DNA of 64,000 nt from positions 102,219 through 166,218 of the forward strand of contig CANMXP010000012.1 of NCBI GenBank assembly GCA_947501845.1. Direction: 5' to 3'. The position numbers were made by a program, and so were the translations under genes. A model generated the notes under the pieces. It worked only from the letters and a program-made list of their open reading frames with translations, did no database searches and had not been told where the DNA came from. Source of the stretch: an uncultured Flavobacteriaceae bacterium (GTDB lineage Bacteria > Bacteroidota > Bacteroidia > Flavobacteriales > Flavobacteriaceae). This document shows positions 35,879 through 44,585 of the stretch, one piece after another (position 1 is the first letter of the stretch; the number at the start of each line of letters is the position of its first letter).

Positions 35879-36574
35879 ATGAAACCGAACCTCACAAAAG
35901 ATTTAATAGAATTTTCAGAAACCAAATTGAAAAGGCCTATTTCAAATAAAATCAGGCTGATAGAAATATTGGGAGTTGTTTTAACAGCTGTAGGGAAGTT
36001 TGTTTTTATTGACTATCTCGGTTGGAGATTGCTCTATGTCATTTTTGCAATCGCATCATGGGTTTTTTATATCTTTTTTAGATATAAAAAAGAAAAGGGT
36101 GTAATTAGATACTGGGGGTTTAGAACCGATAATTTTAAAGGAGCTTTAAAATTAATGGTGCCTTTTGGAGTTATTTCAATACTGTTGTTTCTTGGCATAG
36201 GTTATTATCAAAAGACTATAAATCTAACATGGCATATTTTACCACTTTTAATTACGTATCCTATTTGGGGGAGTGTGCAACAGTTTTTGATTATTGGCTT
36301 AATTGCCGGGAATTTAAATGATTTAAACAGTAAGAAGCTAAAAAAAGGTTTAATAATCGTTATAACAGCTATTTTGTTTTCAGTGGTTCATTTTCCTTCT
36401 GTATGGCTAATGATCGGGACCTTTATACTGGCATTATTTTATGGATATGTATATTTAAAAGTGAAAAACATCTATGCAATGGGCGTATTTCATGGGTGGT
36501 TAGGTGCTTTGTTTTATTACACCGTAGTCAATAGAGATCCTTTTCAAGAAATATTTTTGGTTCTTTTAAATTAA
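35879..36574 (+). CDS. CPBP-like membrane protein with substituted catalytic pair
   Basis: A 231-residue protein with about six to seven membrane segments in the layout of the CPBP (CAAX protease / bacteriocin-processing) family. The usual EE-x3-R motif is replaced by QQ (residues 134-135 in WGSVQQFLIIG) and the Arg is absent. The downstream histidines are kept: H171 in SVVHFPS and H205 in GVFHGWLG. With the catalytic Glu missing, peptidase activity is doubtful and a non-catalytic role is possible. Monocistronic. Confidence 0.75.
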   Translation: MKPNLTKDLIEFSETKLKRPISNKIRLIEILGVVLTAVGKFVFIDYLGWRLLYVIFAIASWVFYIFFRYKKEKGVIRYWGFRTDNFKGALKLMVPFGVISILLFLGIGYYQKTINLTWHILPLLITYPIWGSVQQFLIIGLIAGNLNDLNSKKLKKGLIIVITAILFSVVHFPSVWLMIGTFILALFYGYVYLKVKNIYAMGVFHGWLGALFYYTVVNRDPFQEIFLVLLN

Positions 36575-36600
36575 AGGAAAATGAATTTAATACTTTAAAA

Positions 36601-36767
36601 TTAACGTGAGTTTTTCGATATAAAATTTATAAAAAACAAATCTAAAGGAGCGCAGTCGAAAGGTTTTGAAAATTCAGTTGTTTTAATTAGGTTTCGATTG
36701 CGCTCAACTTAATTAACTGATTTTTTATTTAAATAAAACTAAAGTTGTGTCGAGAAACTCACGTTAA
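36601..36767. repeat. Inverted-repeat (MITE-like) element, second type
   Basis: 167 bases bounded by an 18-bp terminal inverted repeat with one mismatch (TTAACGTGAGTTTTTCGA at 36601-36618; right arm 36750-36767). A nested pair, GAGCGCAGTCGAAA and TTTCGATTGCGCTC, lies inside. It has no coding capacity. The core GCGCAGTCGAA is shared with repeat copy A, the ends are not. Confidence 0.75.
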
Positions 36768-36804
36768 AATTAAGGTTTGTTATTTATTAACGTAAAGCAA
36801 CTTA

Positions 36805-39273
36805 TTAATCTACTTCAAATGTAGATAAGTGATATACGGGAACGCCAGTATCTGTTATGCCTTCTACTTTAATAGCATAGTTGCTTTTGGAATCACTCGT
36901 AAAAAATGAAATTTCAGCTTTGTTGGAATCATTTGTAAGCATTATTTTAGGCTCCCAGTGTAAAGTTGTTCTAATATCTTGTTTTAAGGCTTCACCAGAA
37001 TCGTTTATATGATCGGGTGCGTAAAATTCCCTAGCACTATAAAAACCAATGGCTGTAAAATCTATAATCCCTGGTTTGCGTATTATATTTCTTGATCTAA
37101 TATTAGAGCCAGTTTTAGAATAAATAGCTATAACACCATTGGCGCTGTTGCTGTAAAATGCGGCATTGGCACCTTTTAAAACATCAATAAACTCAACATC
37201 AAGACCGTTTAGATAGAGAATGTCTTCTAATTGTACCCTAAAACCATCTAAAAAAATACTTGGAGTACCCTGATTTCTTATAGAAATGGAATTATTAAAG
37301 GCATTTACGCCAGGAAGCGTATTGAGCAAATCTAAAACAGTTAAAAATTCAAGGTTTTCAAAATCCTTCATATCTATTCTATTGGAAGGGAAGCCATAAT
37401 CTGTCCTTTTGTTTAAGGTTTCTCTTCTTTTATCTGCTTCAGATTTTTTCTTAGCAGTAATAACAACTTCATCAAGAATTCGTCTTGATTCTAAAAAATT
37501 GGCATTAATTTTTGAAATACGTTGTGCTTGTTCAATAAAGCTTGTTATTTTAATGGTATCAATTGGGGTCGATTTTAAAGTGGCATTTCTCGTTATTATT
37601 GGGCTTTCATGAAAATTGTCATCTAAATGAATGGAAACAAATCTGTTTTTTCTTTCATCATCAGATTTAAAGTCTTTTGTCCGAGCTTCAATAAGTGTAT
37701 TTAATGTGTCATTAAAAACATAAGGGCCATATTTAAATATGCCATTTTGGTCTGTTAGCTTTTTTTCCTGATGGATGGTGGTACCCATAAATGTGAGTCG
37801 AGTAGCAGTGGGTATTTGCTGTTTATCCCCTTTTAAAGCAGTTGTATGTCCAGTAATAAAAATCCCTTTTTCTGGAGAAAATGTTTTTGGTTTTTTTATA
37901 TCGTATAAAATATCATTCCATGTAAAGCGTCTCCAACCATGAGTCATCATGAGTAAATCTAATAAATAACGTCTTCTAAGGTCATTTTCTTTTTCGAAAA
38001 AATAACCAGGGTTATCAATGCTCCCTCTTAAATCGGAGTTTAATAATAAATGGGTCTTTATATTTTCATTTTTAGTACTTTGGCCTACAGCATCAATATC
38101 TATTATAGACATAGATAAGTTGCCTGAAATATTGTTTCCCCCTTTGTCCTTTAAATCTAATTGTATAGAGACTTCATCTCTGGTTTTTGGGGTTTTGCTA
38201 TCCATATTGACATTTACCATGACGTCATTATCTGGATTATCTATATAAACTAAGCGTTCGCAAACAGGTTTTCTGTTATTGTCAAATAATGTGAAGTTGG
38301 CAACACCATCAGATAAGACTTCGGTTTTTAATCTAATTAACGATGAATGCGTATCTTTTGTTTCTAGTTTTTCAAAAATTAAACGGCCTCTTTGATGTGC
38401 TACTAAAAAAGAGTTCTTTAAACCAGCAGGGTTGTTAGATGAAACTTTTAAAACAATTTGATTGCCGTAATTTGCAATGTTTAAATTATAGCCATTAGGC
38501 AATGCTTTTGGTAAAGGGTATTTAACTTCCTTATTGTTGACTATTATACTGGCATAATACGTTTTGCTGTCTTCAGGTAGTAATGTTATAACGCCTAAAC
38601 CAAATTTTAAAGTTTTAAATGTGCTAACTATATTGTTATTGGAATCTTTTATATTGCCTTCTACAACAATATTTTTGTTGTGCCTATCTTTAACTTTTAT
38701 ACCTACTTTAGAGGTTATTCCGTTAATTAGATGCCCACTTTCAGGATAAAAACTAATCTCGGGAGGTAACATTGAGCCATTATTTTTATCAGGCCTTGTA
38801 TCTGAATTTATTTGTACAGTACCTAAGCTGTCATTTTTATTTATATCCCAAATAGGTATTTGCTTATAGAAAAAGTAATCTGGATTTTCATTTCTCATAT
38901 AGTTCGTATAAGCTCGAAGTGTATAATTTCCAGGCATCAATTCTTTTCCTAATTTAAAGTCTCCAGCAACACTAACATCATGAGTGTAAAGTTGTTTTTT
39001 TATAAGTATACTATCATTTTTATTAATTAGTTCAACATAAACAACCCGACTTTTATCTGATTTTTTATGAGTGACTCCGTTGACTAAATAAGCCGTATAC
39101 CAAATATCATCGTTTGTAGTATAATAAGGTTTGTCTGTTTGTATATATACTTTTTCAGGATAATCATTCGTTTTGGCCTCAAGTTTTTCCAATACTAATT
39201 TTCTAAAATTATTAAAGCTAGTAAAAGAAAGAAGTGTAATGAGTGCAATAGATAGGGCTGTTTTTTTAATCAT
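36805..39273 (-). CDS. MG2-like/TonB-plug envelope protein
   Basis: An 822-residue protein. After a signal-like N-terminus (KKTALSIALITLLSFTSF), an MG2 alpha-2-macroglobulin-type domain is seen (KVYIQTDKPYYTTNDDIWYT and YTLRAYTNYMRNENPD). Several immunoglobulin-like domains follow, then a TonB-receptor plug-like domain (about 640-740: DLLNTLPGVNAF, GTPSIFLDGFRVQ, VLKGANAAFYSNSANGVIAI). No beta-barrel is present, so it is not a complete receptor. Its role may be surface or periplasmic capture partnering with a separate barrel. Monocistronic. Confidence 0.82.
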   Translation of the reverse strand: MIKKTALSIALITLLSFTSFNNFRKLVLEKLEAKTNDYPEKVYIQTDKPYYTTNDDIWYTAYLVNGVTHKKSDKSRVVYVELINKNDSILIKKQLYTHDVSVAGDFKLGKELMPGNYTLRAYTNYMRNENPDYFFYKQIPIWDINKNDSLGTVQINSDTRPDKNNGSMLPPEISFYPESGHLINGITSKVGIKVKDRHNKNIVVEGNIKDSNNNIVSTFKTLKFGLGVITLLPEDSKTYYASIIVNNKEVKYPLPKALPNGYNLNIANYGNQIVLKVSSNNPAGLKNSFLVAHQRGRLIFEKLETKDTHSSLIRLKTEVLSDGVANFTLFDNNRKPVCERLVYIDNPDNDVMVNVNMDSKTPKTRDEVSIQLDLKDKGGNNISGNLSMSIIDIDAVGQSTKNENIKTHLLLNSDLRGSIDNPGYFFEKENDLRRRYLLDLLMMTHGWRRFTWNDILYDIKKPKTFSPEKGIFITGHTTALKGDKQQIPTATRLTFMGTTIHQEKKLTDQNGIFKYGPYVFNDTLNTLIEARTKDFKSDDERKNRFVSIHLDDNFHESPIITRNATLKSTPIDTIKITSFIEQAQRISKINANFLESRRILDEVVITAKKKSEADKRRETLNKRTDYGFPSNRIDMKDFENLEFLTVLDLLNTLPGVNAFNNSISIRNQGTPSIFLDGFRVQLEDILYLNGLDVEFIDVLKGANAAFYSNSANGVIAIYSKTGSNIRSRNIIRKPGIIDFTAIGFYSAREFYAPDHINDSGEALKQDIRTTLHWEPKIMLTNDSNKAEISFFTSDSKSNYAIKVEGITDTGVPVYHLSTFEVD

Positions 39274-39486
39274 TTGATGCTTGTTAATGAGGGTTTTAAG
39301 CTATTAAATATAACGACAAATTAAATAATTTAGTGTTAAAATTGTTTTAAGATTAGACTTGTAAAAGGTAGAGTGGTTTAATTGAAATTTATTTCATTCA
39401 TCATGTCTTTGTTGAAATTGCTGTAAAAAGAGGGCTTAAAATATTAAATCCATTTATCGTATCTTAGTATTCTAGCGCTTTTTACA

Positions 39487-40365
39487 ATGCCTTATTGGAT
39501 AAACATTATAATATTTATTTTGATTGCTTATGTTGTAATAAGCATCGCTTTGTATTATCTGCAGGATTATATGTTGTTTAAACCAGAAAAACTACCAGAA
39601 GATTTTCAATTTAATTATGAAAACCAAGCGTTTAAAGAGTATAATTTAGAAACAAGGGATGGTGAGATTATTAATGGGGTTCGATTTTTTCCTAAAGGAG
39701 AAAGTAAAGGTGTGGTGTTGTATTTAAAAGGAAACTCTAAAAGCATCAAAGGCTGGGGGAAATTTGCAGTCGATTTTACCCGCCACGGTTATAACGTTTT
39801 AATGGTGGACTATCGTGGCTTTGGAAAAAGTACTGGTAGGCGTTCGCAGAAAGCTATTAAACGAGATTTACAGGTGGTTTATAATAAGATAAAAGAGCTC
39901 ACAACCGAGAATAGAATTATTCTTTATGGAAGATCCCTAGGTTCTGGTTTTGCCGCCAAATTGGCCTCGATGAATCATCCTAAAATGCTTATTCTGGATG
40001 CTCCTTATTACAGTTTGACTAAAGTAACAGCCCGCTATGCACCCTTTATGCCCTTGTCGGTTTTGCTAAAATACCCATTGCCAACTTATAAATGGTTAAA
40101 ATATGTGCAATGCCCAATACATATTATACATGGTACGAACGATAAACTTATTCCGTATAAAACAAGTGTAAAATTGTCTCAGGTAAACCCTAAACTAACT
40201 AAATTACATACTGTAATTGGTGGCGGGCATAAGAACTTAAATAATTTTGAGTCATACCATAAGATGATTCATGAAATTTTAAATACAACTCCAGAAAATA
40301 TAGATTTAACAACCACGAGTATCCATGTTAAGCACGCTTCAAAAAAAAGTAAAACAAAGGCTTAG
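39487..40365 (+). CDS. Membrane-anchored alpha/beta hydrolase, first of a tandem pair
   Basis: A 292-residue protein. An N-terminal hydrophobic helix (WINIIIFILIAYVVISIALY) tethers an alpha/beta-hydrolase domain. The triad is Ser150 in YGRSLGSG, Asp219 in HGTNDK and His248 in GGGHKN. The oxyanion-loop HG is KG here (LYLKGNS), a change from its neighbour. It is similar to the BEM46/ABHD13 type; substrate unknown. The next gene, a paralogue, overlaps its end by 41 bases. Confidence 0.88.
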   Translation: MPYWINIIIFILIAYVVISIALYYLQDYMLFKPEKLPEDFQFNYENQAFKEYNLETRDGEIINGVRFFPKGESKGVVLYLKGNSKSIKGWGKFAVDFTRHGYNVLMVDYRGFGKSTGRRSQKAIKRDLQVVYNKIKELTTENRIILYGRSLGSGFAAKLASMNHPKMLILDAPYYSLTKVTARYAPFMPLSVLLKYPLPTYKWLKYVQCPIHIIHGTNDKLIPYKTSVKLSQVNPKLTKLHTVIGGGHKNLNNFESYHKMIHEILNTTPENIDLTTTSIHVKHASKKSKTKA

Positions 40366-41146
40366 GAGGGCAGGTGTTGTTCTAATAAGTTTATATATTA
40401 TGATTGGTGCGCTACTATATTTCTTGCAAGAAAAAATGTTGTTTCATCCTACGGTTTTACCGCAGGATTTTAAGTTTGAGTTTTCATACCCTTTTGAAGA
40501 GCTGTATTTAAAGACAGATAACAATGCTGTTATCAATGCGATCCATTTTAAAGCAGAAAACCCAAAAGGCGTTATATTATATTTTCATGGAAACGCAGGT
40601 GATCTTTCTCGCTGGGGAGGTATTACTGAGTTTTTTGTTGAAAAGCATTATGATGTTTTGGTGATGGATTATAGAACCTTTGGTAAAAGTACTGGTAAGT
40701 TAAGTGAGGAGGCTTTGTATAAAGATGCAGAATATTGTTATGATTATTTAAAGAAGAATTACTCGGAAAAAGATATAACAATTTACGGAAGGTCTCTAGG
40801 TACGGCAATAGCTGTCTATGTTGCTTCAAGTAATAAACCAAAGCAATTAATATTAGAAACGCCTTACCATAGTATAACCGATGTGGCAAAATCCAGATTC
40901 CCTATTTTTCCTGTAAAATATCTTTTAAAATATAAATTACCAAGCTATCTATTTATAGCTAAAGTAGTCTGTCCAATATCTATATTTCATGGAACTAACG
41001 ATCAAGTAGTGCCTTATAAATCTGCTAGAGATTTATATGAGTTAGCACCAGCATCTCAAACCACTTTTATAACTGTAGAAGGAGGAACTCATAACAATTT
41101 AATAAATCATGAAATTTTTTTAAAAGGAATAAATCAGGTTTTATAA
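40325..41146 (+). CDS. Membrane-anchored alpha/beta hydrolase, second of a tandem pair
   Basis: A 273-residue protein with an N-terminal membrane helix (VLISLYIMIGALLYFLQE) and the same domain order as its neighbour. The triad is Ser157 in YGRSLGTA, Asp226 in HGTNDQ and His256 in GGTHNN. The oxyanion loop is the standard YFHGNAG. The two proteins align over their whole length (MLF.P..LP.DF.F, GFGKSTG/TFGKSTG, HGTND), so they arose by tandem duplication. The start at 40325 overlaps the upstream gene by 41 bases, suggesting coupled translation. Confidence 0.88.
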   Translation: MLSTLQKKVKQRLRRAGVVLISLYIMIGALLYFLQEKMLFHPTVLPQDFKFEFSYPFEELYLKTDNNAVINAIHFKAENPKGVILYFHGNAGDLSRWGGITEFFVEKHYDVLVMDYRTFGKSTGKLSEEALYKDAEYCYDYLKKNYSEKDITIYGRSLGTAIAVYVASSNKPKQLILETPYHSITDVAKSRFPIFPVKYLLKYKLPSYLFIAKVVCPISIFHGTNDQVVPYKSARDLYELAPASQTTFITVEGGTHNNLINHEIFLKGINQVL

Positions 41147-41648
41147 AAATTGAGATTTTAAAATTATCTCGGATTTCATTTTTATTGATTCTTAAATGAG
41201 AATATTTTGCTTTTATTGGGTGTAGAGAATCTTAAAAAATTAACATTTCGTTTGTTGTTTCTTAAATAAAACATAAAAGATAAATTCACTGTGTTAAAAG
41301 TTTCTAAACCCATATAGCTACTTCCAGAAAAACGCGTCAATTTTGCAGCGTCAATTTAATTATTTACGTAAAAGTAATCCCTGTTTTAGCTCATTATTAG
41401 TTGTAAATTCAATGACTATTTCAAATAGAGATACTTGTGAAAATTAATATTTAGATATTCATAAAATATGAGTTTACAAAATTGAAAAGCTATAGATTAT
41501 AGGTTTTATATAAAAAATATTTTTCCAAAAAAATACTCAGTAATGAGATAGATTAAGTTAGTTAGTTGTTAAGTTTAGTTATTAAAAAGCCAGTAATTTT
41601 CATTACTGGCTTTTTATATTTTATTGCTATTTTTAAATTTATTATCTA
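41147..41648. other. Long intergenic region, convergent side of lysS
   Basis: 502 bases with no credible ORF. It contains a short direct repeat (GCGTCAATTT twice near 41335-41360), AGTTAGTTAGTTGTT near 41565-41580 and a strong hairpin at 41584-41615. Apart from the terminator I see nothing interpretable. Confidence 0.4.
41584..41615. terminator. Bidirectional terminator for lysS
   Basis: A perfect 14-bp inverted repeat (41584-41597 with 41602-41615, GCCAGTAAT core), loop TTTC, flanked by A5 on the left and T5 on the right. It works in either direction and ends lysS on the minus strand. Confidence 0.85.
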
Positions 41649-43340
41649 CTAAGTGATCTCAACAAATAAACCGTCGTCTGTTTTTTCAACTTTTGCCAAA
41701 CTGTTTTTGGTTAATTCTTTAATGGTTTTGTCCCATTTTTTATTCGATAAGCCAGATTGCGACTTCAAATCGTTAAGCGCTAAACGCTCTGATTTTTTTA
41801 GTAAATCTAAAAGTGCTTTTCCTTCTTCGCTAATAGCTGGTGCTTTTTTCTCAGGTCGCATTTGTGGGAAGAATAAAACCTCTTGGATCGATTGGTTATT
41901 GGTTAAAAACATAATTAATCTATCCATACCAATGCCCATTCCTGAGGTTGGAGGCATCCCATATTCTAAAGCGCGTAAAAAATCATGATCAATAAATTCG
42001 GTAGCTTCATCATCTCCTTTGGCAGCTAACTTAAGTTGATGTTCAAAACGCTCGCGTTGGTCAATAGGGTCATTGAGTTCAGAATACGCATTAGCAATTT
42101 CTTTACCACAAACCATGAGCTCAAAACGTTCTGTTAATTCAGGGTTTTCTCGGTGCTCTTTACATAAGGGACTCATCTCTTTTGGGTAGTCGGTTATATA
42201 GGTAGGTTGTATGTAATTGCCCTCACATTTTTCGCCAAAAATTTCGTCTATCAGCTTGCCTTTACCCATAGTATTATCTACCTCAATACCCAAATCTTTA
42301 GCGGCTTGTCTGATGTCATCTTCGGTTTTTCCAGTAATATCAAATCCTGTGAAATGTTTAATGGAATCGGCCATGGTCACACGCGCATATGGTGCTTTAA
42401 AATCTATTTCATGGTCACCAAAAGTCACTTTGGTCGTTCCGTTTACAGCCATAGCACAATGTTCCAATAAACGTTCACAAAAGTCCATCATCCAATTATA
42501 ATCCTTGTAGGCTACATAAATTTCCATAGCTGTAAATTCAGGATTATGTGTTCTGTCCATTCCTTCGTTTCTAAAGTTTTTAGAAAACTCGTATACGCCA
42601 TCAAAACCACCTACAATCAATCGTTTTAAATAGAGCTCATTAGCAATTCGCATATACAGCGGAATATCTAAAGCATTATGATGTGTTATAAAAGGACGTG
42701 CTGCTGCACCACCAGGGATAGGTTGTAGCACAGGAGTTTCAACTTCAAAATACCCGGAATCATTAAAAAATGAACGCATGGCATTGAATAATTTGGTACG
42801 CTTAACAAATACATCTTTAACTTGTGGATTCACGACCAAATCTGCATAACGTTGTCTGTAACGTTGTTCTGGATCTGTGAAAGCATCATATATTACACCA
42901 TCTTTTTCCTTAGGTAGCGGCATGGGTTTTAAAGCTTTACTAAGTAAAGTGAAATCTTTGACTTTAACTGTTTTTTCACCTACTTGTGTCATGAATAACT
43001 CACCTTCTATACCCACAAAGTCACCAAAATCTATAAGTTTTTTAAAAACCTCATTGTATTTTTCTTTGTCTTCTCCAGGGCAAATTTCATCACGATTAAA
43101 ATATACTTGTATTTTACCTTCTGCATCTTGTAATTGTGCAAAACTAGCTTTTCCTTGTACTTTTATCATCATTAATCTACCAGCAATAACAACTTGTTTG
43201 CCAGCTTCAAATTGGTCTTTAACCTGCTTTGAGGTATGGTTTACTGGGTATAAATCCGCAGGATACGGATTAATACCTAATGCACGTAATTTTGTTAGTT
43301 TTTCTCTTCTTACAAGCTCTTGCTCTGATAATTGCGACAT
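41649..43340 (-). CDS. lysS: Lysine--tRNA ligase (class II), long form
   Basis: A 563-residue class II synthetase. The N-terminal OB anticodon-binding domain (about 55-150) is followed by the catalytic domain with class II motifs FFNDSGYFEVETPVL (motif 1), FSKNFRNEGMDRTHNPEFTAME (motif 2 region) and GMGIGMDRLIMFL (motif 3). A C-terminal extension of about 65 residues (AISEEGKALLDLLKKSERLA onward) looks like a small winged-helix-like domain and is usual in Flavobacteriia, though absent from E. coli LysS. It charges tRNA-Lys. Monocistronic. Confidence 0.96.
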   Translation of the reverse strand: MSQLSEQELVRREKLTKLRALGINPYPADLYPVNHTSKQVKDQFEAGKQVVIAGRLMMIKVQGKASFAQLQDAEGKIQVYFNRDEICPGEDKEKYNEVFKKLIDFGDFVGIEGELFMTQVGEKTVKVKDFTLLSKALKPMPLPKEKDGVIYDAFTDPEQRYRQRYADLVVNPQVKDVFVKRTKLFNAMRSFFNDSGYFEVETPVLQPIPGGAAARPFITHHNALDIPLYMRIANELYLKRLIVGGFDGVYEFSKNFRNEGMDRTHNPEFTAMEIYVAYKDYNWMMDFCERLLEHCAMAVNGTTKVTFGDHEIDFKAPYARVTMADSIKHFTGFDITGKTEDDIRQAAKDLGIEVDNTMGKGKLIDEIFGEKCEGNYIQPTYITDYPKEMSPLCKEHRENPELTERFELMVCGKEIANAYSELNDPIDQRERFEHQLKLAAKGDDEATEFIDHDFLRALEYGMPPTSGMGIGMDRLIMFLTNNQSIQEVLFFPQMRPEKKAPAISEEGKALLDLLKKSERLALNDLKSQSGLSNKKWDKTIKELTKNSLAKVEKTDDGLFVEIT

Positions 43341-43370
43341 ATTCTATATACTGTGTGAATTTTAAAGGCA

Positions 43371-43378
43371 CAAAGATA
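43371..43378 (-). promoter_or_regulatory. Candidate -7 element (TATCTTTG) for lysS
   Basis: Reads TATCTTTG on the minus strand, 30 bases before the lysS ATG. No clear -33 TTG; the upstream side is occupied by a 7-bp tandem repeat. Confidence 0.45.
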
Positions 43379-43385
43379 ATCATTT

Positions 43386-43420
43386 GATTTACGATTTACG
43401 ATTATTGATTTATGATTTTT
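43386..43420. repeat. Heptanucleotide tandem repeat (GATTTAC-type, 5 units)
   Basis: Five consecutive 7-bp units: GATTTAC, GATTTAC, GATTATT, GATTTAT, GATTTTT. It lies directly upstream of the lysS -7 element, where unit number could affect promoter spacing. Confidence 0.6.
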
Positions 43421-43615
43421 TTGCTGTAATTGAAGGAGGAAGACCATCTGTTGCAATCCTTTTAAAATGCATCGGCAAATGGATTTTCTTTGTTATATCT
43501 AAATATAAAGTGTAACAAAATAAAAACTATAACGTCAAATAATTAATCATCAATCTGTGTTGTATTTGTGTATTGAACTTGTTTCAGCACATCAGCATTT
43601 AAATTAAATCAATAT

Positions 43616-43774
43616 ATGAGTTTTTGGAGAGTTTTGCTGTCTATTATTTGTCCGCCTTTAGCAGTTATAGATAAAGGTTGTGGCTCTATTTTTATTGTCT
43701 TTTTGTTATGGCTTTGTGGTTGGGTACCAGGGGTTATTGCAGCACTTGTTATTATTAACAACCCTAATAGATAA
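43616..43774 (+). CDS. Pmp3/YqaE-type membrane microprotein
   Basis: A 52-residue ORF, ATG at 43616 and TAA at 43772-43774. It reads MSFWRVLLSIICPPLAVIDK, GCGSIFIVFLLWLCGWVPGV, IAALVIINNPNR: two membrane helices with ICPPLAV and LCGWVPGVIAAL, the PMP3/YqaE/UPF0057 signature. Such proteins are linked to stress and membrane potential in yeast and plants; bacterial roles are little known. It precedes a lipoprotein-lipB pair by 45 bases, and may be co-transcribed with it. Confidence 0.9.
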   Translation: MSFWRVLLSIICPPLAVIDKGCGSIFIVFLLWLCGWVPGVIAALVIINNPNR

Positions 43775-43819
43775 AAGTGTATCTTTGTTTTTAAGATTAA
43801 AAACCCAAAAAATAATTAC

Positions 43820-44581
43820 ATGAACAGATTTTATGCCCTTATCGTACTTATTATTTCTATCAGTTTTACTAGTTGTCAATTTTCTGAAAATATTTATATA
43901 AATGACGACGGTTCAGGTAAAATGGAGTTTTCTTTTGATGGTAGCCAGCTTATGCAAATGGGAGGAGATAAAATGAGTGAAACTCAAGAAGAAGCTATCG
44001 ATTCGACTTTTAGTTTTAAAGAACTATTTGATGCAAAACGCGATAGTATTTCTCAATTATCAGAAGAAGAGCAATTAAAATTAAAGAATTTAGAACCATT
44101 TAGTATGCATATGGTTATGAATCCAAAGACTTCAGAAATGAAGTTTGATATGTTTACAGATTTTAAAGAAGTAAGTGAACTTCAAGACATGTTTAAAGCT
44201 ATGAACAGTTTTGGAGATATGGAAAAAGATAAGAAAGGTAATACGCAAGCTAACGATCCTACTAACCCGTTTTCTGCGCTTGGAAAAAATGGAAATACTG
44301 AGCTTGCTTATGAATATAATGGAACAACATTTAAGCGTGTTGCAAAAATAGTAGATAAGGAAGCTTATAAAAAGGTCACAGATAGTTTGGGAGAGATGGC
44401 CGTTATGTTTGGGTCGTCTTTGTACAAGTTGAATTATCATTTTCCTAAACCAATTAAATCTGTATCAAACGAAAAAGCGATGTTTAGTGCCGATAGAAAA
44501 AGTTTTACAGTAGAGTTTGGTTTTATGGAATACATATCGAACCCTGAAGCTTTAAATCTGGAGGTTGTATTAGAGGATTAG
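43820..44581 (+). CDS. Lipoprotein of unknown function
   Basis: A 253-residue protein with a lipoprotein signal ending SISFTSC (Cys19). The mature protein is acidic and Met-rich, with IYINDDGSGKMEFSFDGSQL and a repeated beta-strand layout. A conserved-looking C-terminal segment is SNEKAMFSADRKSFTVEFGF. No family is recognised. It sits 4 bases before lipB and is probably co-transcribed, without an evident shared function. Confidence 0.75.
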   Translation: MNRFYALIVLIISISFTSCQFSENIYINDDGSGKMEFSFDGSQLMQMGGDKMSETQEEAIDSTFSFKELFDAKRDSISQLSEEEQLKLKNLEPFSMHMVMNPKTSEMKFDMFTDFKEVSELQDMFKAMNSFGDMEKDKKGNTQANDPTNPFSALGKNGNTELAYEYNGTTFKRVAKIVDKEAYKKVTDSLGEMAVMFGSSLYKLNYHFPKPIKSVSNEKAMFSADRKSFTVEFGFMEYISNPEALNLEVVLED

Positions 44582-44585
44582 TATT

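Noticed and set aside
36805..39273. Complete TonB-dependent receptor
   Set aside because: Only the plug is recognisable and no C-terminal barrel strands of the right number are present.
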